Shown here: piece after piece, positions 6,661-12,016 of the stretch
How positions within the stretch are numbered: the stretch's first letter is position 1
How the letters are laid out: every line of letters begins with the position of its first letter
DNA from: Podochytrium sp. JEL0797
Taxonomy: Eukaryota > Chytridiomycota > Chytridiomycetes > Chytridiales > Chytriomycetaceae
Length of the DNA: 12,016 bases
Assembly: GCA_027596195.1 (NCBI GenBank)
Contig: JADGJG010000831.1
Span: forward strand, 1-12,016
Direction of reading: 5' to 3'
Notes under the pieces: model-generated
Databases searched by the model: none
Seen by the model: the letters and a program-made list of their open reading frames with translations, nothing else
What the model was told of the DNA's origin: nothing
Made by a program: the position numbers and the translations under genes

Positions 6661-7320
6661 GTGTGGTTGGGAGTGGAGGAGAAAAACAAAAATAAAACAA
6701 GACTAAGTACACACTTCAATTCGCTACCCCTTCTCAGCACGCTCCTGCCCTCAATTAGTACAGGTAGAAAAAGAAATGAGGGGGCCGCTGCTGGCGTGTT
6801 TAACTTTTTACACCGTTTTAGAGAAATATTCCGGAAGCATGGTGGCATATGCGGCGAGCTATTTATGCGAGCGGAACGAGTAAGGCGGGGGCGGCGCGAC
6901 TGTCCGACGCGTAGCGTGCTTTTTTTCTGTACCGGAAATGGCCATCTCGTACATTTCAAAATCACGAGGCATCCACGAGGCGCGTTCAACTTTGCTGCGC
7001 CAAATTTCTCGTAAGAGGACTTCTCGTAACGTATCCCTTTTACACTCCATCTATAATCTTTTTGTCAGATAATCCAGCGCAGCGCAAGTGCGCGTCTAAA
7101 AGCTTCGTGCACGATAAGTAGGCTTTACCGTCATTTGGTGTAAGTGTGAGAGGGTTGCTTGTCAAGAGAGAGGCTGAAAAGTTCGAATCGCGTGCAAGAG
7201 CCTCCGGCATCTCCCACTTCTTTCGCGCGTTCTGTGAAATGAAATACGAAGCAGACGAATAAAAAGAGAAGAAATGGGGCTTTTTTCTTCCCATTTGCTA
7301 AGAATATACCAAATGAGGAA

Positions 7321-7347
7321 GGGGGGCGGAGGTTGGGGAATGGGGGG
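7321..7347 (+). other. G-rich tract in the divergent promoter
   Basis: Runs of 6, 4 and 6 guanines plus two GG pairs lie in 27 bases. Three-tier quadruplex formation is short of one independent run, so only a two-tier or irregular structure is predicted. A CCCCCC run at 7364-7369 could instead pair with the second G6 run as a small hairpin. Confidence 0.45.
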
Positions 7348-7388
7348 TGCGTCCCAGGTGTGTCCCCCCAGATTCGCCGACCTTGTAT

Positions 7389-7394
7389 CACGTG
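7389..7394. promoter_or_regulatory. E-box CACGTG upstream of pyruvate carboxylase
   Basis: The palindromic hexamer CACGTG lies 366 bp before the pyruvate carboxylase ATG and about 730 bp before the carrier ATG. In fungi this is the core site for basic helix-loop-helix factors such as Cbf1 or Pho4. A single hexamer can occur by chance, so its use is only a possibility. Confidence 0.3.
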
Positions 7395-7502
7395 GAGACA
7401 ATCGGAACGAATGCTCCGCACGGATGTTGTCATCAGAATGGATCTTAAAGTTCTCCCATGTGGCGCAAACACGGAACGCGTGTTTTCGGGGATTCCCGGG
7501 AG

Positions 7503-7508
7503 TGACTC
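7503..7508 (+). promoter_or_regulatory. TGACTC motif, possible Gcn4/Cpc1-type site
   Basis: TGACTC matches the core bound by fungal bZIP regulators of amino-acid starvation and sits about 250 bp before the pyruvate carboxylase start. It is a single short match without a paired site, so support is weak. Confidence 0.22.
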
Positions 7509-7759
7509 TTGTGTGCGAAAAAGTTGGTAAAAAGTGGAATTCCCCCACAAAAGAATCCTTCAAGAATCCGATGAACACCGCCATGATCGGGGAAACGAAG
7601 CCAGTGGTCCTGATCGAGGTATTAGCATCTTGTCACAATGAGTGATATCACTCGATTTGCTATCTGCTTTGCCGGCTTGCCAACATTGACCAAAAAAAGA
7701 GTTCCAAGAACGAACTCGCCCTCCTGTTTCCGATTTCACCCACCACTCCTTCGACCAAC

Positions 7760-10700
7760 ATGATCCGCTCGGTGCAAGGCAACGAGTCCACGGCCAACCT
7801 CACCAAGCCCATTACGCTCCTCGCCGCCAACCGCGGAGAGATTGCACTCCGCATTATCCGCGCGGGACGCGAACTCAACATGAACTGCATTGCAGTCTAC
7901 TCGTTCGAGGACCGGTTAAGCATGCACCGAACCCGCGCAGACAAGTCGTACCAGATCGGGTCCCCAGAGACGCACACACCCGTGGGAGGTGCGTGTGCTG
8001 ATAACTGCGCCGATCTTATCTAACCCTCATCTCACTCGCAGCTTACCTCTCGATCCCCGACATTATCGAGATTGCCAAGAAGAAGGGTGTTGATGTCATC
8101 CACCCTGGCTATGGCTTCCTGTCCGAGAACCCCACCTTTGCTGCCGAGTGCGACAAGGCCGGCATTGCGTTTGTGGGACCCGCGCCTGAGGTCATTCTCG
8201 CGTGTGGTGACAAGACCAAGGCGAGAGAGCTGGCGATCAAGGCGGGTGTGCCAGTGGTGCCGGGGTCTAACGGTGCCGTCAAGAACGTACGTGTGCTTTG
8301 TTTTGATTTCTCTATCTGATTAACCGATCTTTGTAATAGGCCCAGGATGCCACCGCCTTTGCGCTCAAGCACGGCCTTCCCATCATCATCAAGGCTGCCA
8401 ACGGAGGTGGAGGTCGTGGAATGCGTGTTGTGCGTGACATGGAGTCCCTGCCCATGCTGTTTGAGCGTGCGCGTTCCGAGTCCTTGTCTGCCTTCGGAGA
8501 CGACACTCTGTTTATCGAGAAGCTTGTCGAGAGACCAAGGTGAAGTTGGATCACTGCTCACTGCTTATCTGGCTTGCCCACTCCCACTATCTCTCTCTTT
8601 TTTCTTCTTGCGCCACCGACTCAAATTTTACACTTGCAATCAACAGACACATTGAGGTCCAAATCCTCGCGGACGCTTACGGCAACGTGATCCACTTGTT
8701 CGAGAGAGACTGCTCCGTGCAGCGTCGTCACCAAAAAGTCGTCGAATACGGTCCCTCCTTCCTCCCCCAAAAGGCCCGCGAGGCCCTCTACGACGATGCC
8801 ATCAAGCTCGCCAAGGCTGTCGGTTACAAGAACGCTGGAACCGTCGAGTTCCTCGTGGACCAATCGAACCAGCACTACTTTATCGAAATCAACCCGCGTG
8901 TGCAGGTTGAGCACTGTGTCACGGAGGAGATTACTGGAGTCGATATTGTCGCTTCGCAGATTCAGATTGCGTTGGGAAAAAGCTTGCCAGAGCTTGGGTT
9001 GACGCAGGAGAGTATCGTGTGTCGCGGGTTTGCGATTCAGTGTCGTATTACGGCGGAGGATCCTGCGTTGAACTTTCAGCCGGATTCGGGAAGAATTTCG
9101 ATGTACAGAAGTCCTGGAGGTTTGTGCTTTGTTTTTGATGGAGAATAGTCGAGGGTTGGTGCTGACTGAAAGTTTTCGTTGCCAATTTGCAGGAAACGGA
9201 ATCCGTTTGGACGGAGGACCTGCGTATGCTGGAGCGATTGTTTCTCCTCACTACGATTCCCTCCTCGTCAAGTGCATCGCTGTCGGAAGAGACTACAATG
9301 CCTCGCGCCTCAAGATGCTCGCTGCGCTGTCCGAGTTCCGTATCCGCGGAGTCAAGAACAACATTGACTGGCTCATCAACCTCCTCCAACACGAAACGTT
9401 CATGTCAGGTGGAAAAGTGTGGACCACGTTCATTGATGACACGCCCGAGTTGTTCAAAGACTACGCGGCCGAGCAGAAGGAGGGGATCCAGTTGATGCGA
9501 TACCTCGGTGAACTGATTGTGAATGGACCTCAAGTCCCTGGACAGGTTGGGCTCCCCGAGTTGAAGGGGGAGGCTGTTGTGCCGGACCTTCCCGGCGCGC
9601 CGGCCGATGCTGCAACGGTTTCGTGCTTGACGGGATGGAGAAACATTCTTGTCGAGGAAGGACCTGAAGCGTTCTGTCGCGCTGTGCGTAAGCACCCAAG
9701 TGTGCTTGTCACGGACACCACGTGGAGAGACGCTCACCAATCGATTCTCGCCACGCGTGTGCGAACGATTGATATCGCCAAGATTGCGCCGTTGACGTCT
9801 CACGCGCTGCAGAACGCCTTCTCGCTCGAGTGCTGGGGAGGTGCCACGTTTGATGTGTCGTTGCGGTTCTTGAAGGAGTGTCCGTGGGATCGGTTGGATC
9901 AGTTGAGAAAGCTGGTGCCCAACATTCCTTTCCAGATGTTGTTGCGTGGTGCCAACGCGGTCGGGTACACGGCTTACCCGGATCACATTGTGTATGAGTT
10001 TTGTGAGGCGGCTGTTAAGCACGGGATGGATATTTTCCGTGTGTTTGATTCGTTGAATTACAACGACAACCTCAAGATTGGGATTGATGCGGTGAGAAAG
10101 GCTGGAGGTGTTGTGGAGGCGGCGATTAGTTACACGGGAGATGTGAGCGACTTGACCAAGGAGCGTTACAATTTGGCGTATTACCTGGACTTGACGGACA
10201 AGCTTGTGGCGGATGGGATTCACATTTTGGCCATCAAGGATATGGCTGGGTTGTTGAAGCCCAAGGCTGCGACTATGTTGATTGGGGCGATTCGTAACAA
10301 GTACCCGGATTTGGTGATTCATTTGCACACTGTGAGTTTTCGTTTTTTTTTGTTTGGTCTTTGAAGGAGTGTTGTGGAGCTGGTCGTTGAACTTACCTGT
10401 TTTTGCGACCACAGCACGACACTGCTGGAACGGGAGTCGCTACTTACATTGCTGCTGTCGCCGCTGGAGTTGATGTGGTTGACTGTGCTGTCGACTCTCT
10501 GTCTGGCCAAACTTCGCAACCTTCGATGGGTGCGTTTGTTTCCTCGATTGACGACACCGGAATCACTTCCGCGGCAGTCCAGTCCCTGTCTGGATACTGG
10601 GAGCAAATCCGTCTCTTGTACTCTCCGTTCGAGTCTCCCATGCCGCCTTCCGACTCTTCTATCTACTACACGGAGATGCCTGGAGGTCAGTACACGAACT

Positions 10701-11775
10701 TGCAGTTCCAGTCGCGCCAGCTCGGACTCGGAAAAGAATGGACGCGTATCAAGGCTGCCTATGCCGAGGCGAACCGCCTGTGTGGAGACATTGTGAAAGT
10801 CACGCCGTCGTCCAAGGTTGTCGGAGACTTGGCGCAGTTTATGGTTGCGCAAAAGTTGACGGAGCAGGACGTGATTGATCGCGCGGATACGTTGTCTTTC
10901 CCGCAGTCTGTTGTGGAGTATTTCCAAGGGTTCTTGGGTCAGCCGTCGTATGGATACCCGGAGCCGTTGCGGTCCAGGATTTTGGCGGCCAAGGGCTTGA
11001 AGCCTGTGAAGGGGAGGTTCGTATTTTTTTCTTCTCGAGGATTGTGTTGGGAGTTTGAGTTCCTGACTTGTATTTGCGAATTTTAGACCTGGTGCTTCGA
11101 TGCCTCCCATGGACATGAACTTCCTCAAGTCGTCGCTGGTTGACAAGTACGGCGACGTTCGCGACGTGGATGTCCTCTCTGCGGCGTTGTACCCCAAGGT
11201 GTTTGACGAGTACAGAGCCGCGATTGATGTGTTTGGACACATTTCGTCGATCCCCACGCAGTACTTTTTGCGTCCGATGGAGCTCGGAGAGGAGTTTGTG
11301 TATGAAGGAGAAAAGGACGGCAGTCACATTATGGTTGTGCGGTTTGTGGCTGTGGGACCTTTGGATGAGATCACGATGAAGAGAGATGTGTTCTTTTTGA
11401 TTGATGGAGAGGCGAGAGTGATTGATGGTGAGTTTTTTTTTGTTTCTTGGTTGGTGGAGTGGGGGCTGATGCTTTCCTTTCCCAGTTCCCGACAGACCTT
11501 CTGAAAAGACGGCCAAGGCCACGTCTATCGGGCGTCTCAAGGCGGACCCCAAGTCCAAGAACGACTGCGGCGCGCCCATGGCGGGTCTCGTGATGGACGT
11601 GAATGTCAAGGAGGGACAACACGTCAAGGTTGGACAGCCGATTGCGGTGTTGTCAGCCATGAAGATGGAGACGATTGTGGCCTCTTCGCTGGACGGAGTT
11701 GTGGAGAAGGTGTGTGTGAAGCAGGGGGATTACATTTCTGCGAGTGATTTGATTGCGCGGGTTGTTGCGGAGTAG
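7760..11775 (+). CDS. PYC1: Pyruvate carboxylase, eight exons, complete
   Basis: Exons are 7760-7988, 8042-8286, 8340-8539, 8647-9119, 9193-10331, 10415-11016, 11087-11427 and 11486-11775; introns are 53, 53, 107, 73, 83, 70 and 58 nt, all GT-AG. The product is 1172 residues, against about 1178 for yeast Pyc1. It carboxylates pyruvate to oxaloacetate using ATP and bicarbonate, refilling the TCA cycle and feeding gluconeogenesis and aspartate synthesis. Biotin carboxylase domain: [13 protein letters not shown] (20-32), [10 protein letters not shown] (97-106), the ATP-grasp glycine loop [11 protein letters not shown] (179-189), [12 protein letters not shown] and [12 protein letters not shown]. 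Carboxyltransferase domain: [10 protein letters not shown] (557-566) with D562, AIKDMAG with the lysine to be carbamylated (K731), and HLHTHDTAG with H761 and H763. These match the metal-site spacing known for bacterial pyruvate carboxylase. The biotin carrier domain has VLSAMKME with biotinyl lysine K1136. No mitochondrial presequence is evident at [10 protein letters not shown], which fits the cytosolic fungal enzyme. Intron 6 has a less common GTTCGT donor. Confidence 0.97.
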
Positions 11776-11937
11776 ACGGGGTACCTTTTTTCTTCTTTGT
11801 TGTTTGTTTTTGTTGTTTTTGATAGTTTGAAAACGAGTGCTTTTATCTTTTGATTCTTGAATTGGTGGGAAGAATATTCGCAGAATACAGTGGCTCTCAA
11901 CTTGACTCATCAAGTGCGGCAAAAAATTTCGGCCAAC

Positions 11938-11943
11938 TTTATT
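11938..11943 (-). terminator. Poly(A) signal AATAAA of the right-edge gene
   Basis: The plus strand reads TTTATT, so AATAAA lies on the minus strand about 10 nt after the TGA at 11955-11953. The close spacing supports a real gene end here. No canonical signal was found for the convergent pyruvate carboxylase in 11776-11937. Confidence 0.5.
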
Positions 11944-11952
11944 ATTATTAAA

Positions 11953-12016
11953 TCACTTTCTCGAGTCGAATTCCTTCTGGATTTGAGCCATAGTAGCCTC
12001 AGAAGGGATCATTCTG
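11953..12016 (-). CDS. 3' end of a minus-strand gene cut by the window edge
   Basis: The last 20 codons are open and end in TGA at 11955-11953; the visible C-terminus reads MIPSEATMAQIQKEFDSRK, a hydrophilic helix-like tail. An AATAAA follows closely on the same strand. The frame runs off the window, so length, exons and identity cannot be given, and I do not recognise the tail. It would be convergent with pyruvate carboxylase, with about 177 nt between stop codons. Chance openness of 20 codons is possible; the poly(A) context is the main support. Confidence 0.4.
   Translation of the reverse strand, partial: RMIPSEATMAQIQKEFDSRK

Larger units (their letters stand above)
6661..7759. promoter_or_regulatory. 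1.1 kb divergent promoter region between the carrier and pyruvate carboxylase genes
   Basis: No convincing coding frame, tRNA or repeat is present; open frames here (for example 7274-7645 plus) lack family features, splice logic and ordinary composition. The region must hold the promoters of both flanking genes. Visible elements are a palindromic CACGTG (7389-7394), a G-rich segment (7321-7347), a TGACTC half-site (7503-7508), and a C/T-rich leader (about 7715-7755) ending just before the pyruvate carboxylase ATG, as often seen upstream of fungal starts. A short direct repeat, TTCTCGTAA, recurs near 7005-7030. Confidence 0.6.

Noticed and set aside
6907..6912. ACGCGT (MCB-like cell-cycle box) upstream of the carrier gene
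   Set aside because: A single hexamer in GC-rich sequence; the same hexamer core also appears inside coding sequence, so it is not informative.
7160..7210. GTTCGAATC-like segment suggesting a tRNA T-loop (AGTTCGAATCG near 7180)
   Set aside because: The flanking five-base arms are not complementary, and no matching D-arm, anticodon arm or acceptor stem was found.
7274..7645. 123-codon plus-strand frame in the divergent promoter region
   Set aside because: Gly-rich start comes from the G tract, there is no family match, and it lacks a poly(A) or splice context. It was treated as noncoding.
7760..7810. Possible mitochondrial targeting sequence on pyruvate carboxylase
   Set aside because: Only about 16 residues precede the conserved domain and they are not arginine-rich or amphipathic enough; fungal enzymes are generally cytosolic.
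9405..10412. 335-codon minus-strand frame opposite pyruvate carboxylase exon 5
   Set aside because: It is a long antisense shadow of a strongly conserved enzyme exon; its composition (many His, Arg, Gln and Asn) reflects the codon use of the true strand.

Overview
The window is nuclear DNA from a fungus, most likely an early-diverging zoosporic (chytrid-like) fungus. The evidence is short GT-AG introns (15 inferred, 13 of them 47-83 nt), tightly packed genes on both strands, AATAAA-type poly(A) signals close to stop codons, a typical fungal housekeeping set, and a plant-type leucine-rich-repeat protein with an F-box-like N-terminus, a kind of protein common in chytrids. No bacterial operon, rRNA, tRNA, CRISPR array or recognisable transposon was seen. 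The lineage call is an inference from gene style, not from a marker gene.

Layout: (1) bases 1-326 hold no convincing gene but carry a 23-base poly-C run. (2) 327-1839, minus: a two-exon methyltransferase of the METTL21/FAM86-like family (Methyltransf_16) with an unusually long N-terminal region. (3) 1971-2897, minus: an F-box-like plus LRR protein with seven 24-residue repeats. (4) 2943-3364, plus: a small two-exon protein resembling mitofissin (Atg44/DUF1748); its start codon lies only 45 bp from that of the divergent LRR gene. (5) 3625-4443, plus: a four-exon Ubc7/UBE2G2 ubiquitin-conjugating enzyme. (6) 4608-5474, minus: an ankyrin-repeat protein of Yar1-like appearance, convergent with UBC7. 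(7) 5601-6660, minus: a four-exon mitochondrial carrier. (8) 6661-7759: a 1.1 kb divergent promoter region. (9) 7760-11775, plus: a complete eight-exon pyruvate carboxylase of 1172 residues. (10) 11953-12016, minus: the last codons of a further gene cut off by the window edge.

These genes do not form an operon or a dedicated system; they are independent nuclear genes. Loose functional links exist: the carrier and pyruvate carboxylase share a promoter region and both bear on central carbon and mitochondrial metabolism; the mitofissin candidate concerns mitochondrial fission in mitophagy; UBC7 and the F-box-like protein both belong to ubiquitin pathways. Most products were recognised by splicing the frames by hand: every intron boundary was chosen so that frame and family alignment are both restored. 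I found no strong case for an undescribed system. The best leads are the N-terminal extension of the methyltransferase, the tailed mitofissin-like protein and its ultra-short shared promoter, and the stop-free introns of the carrier gene.
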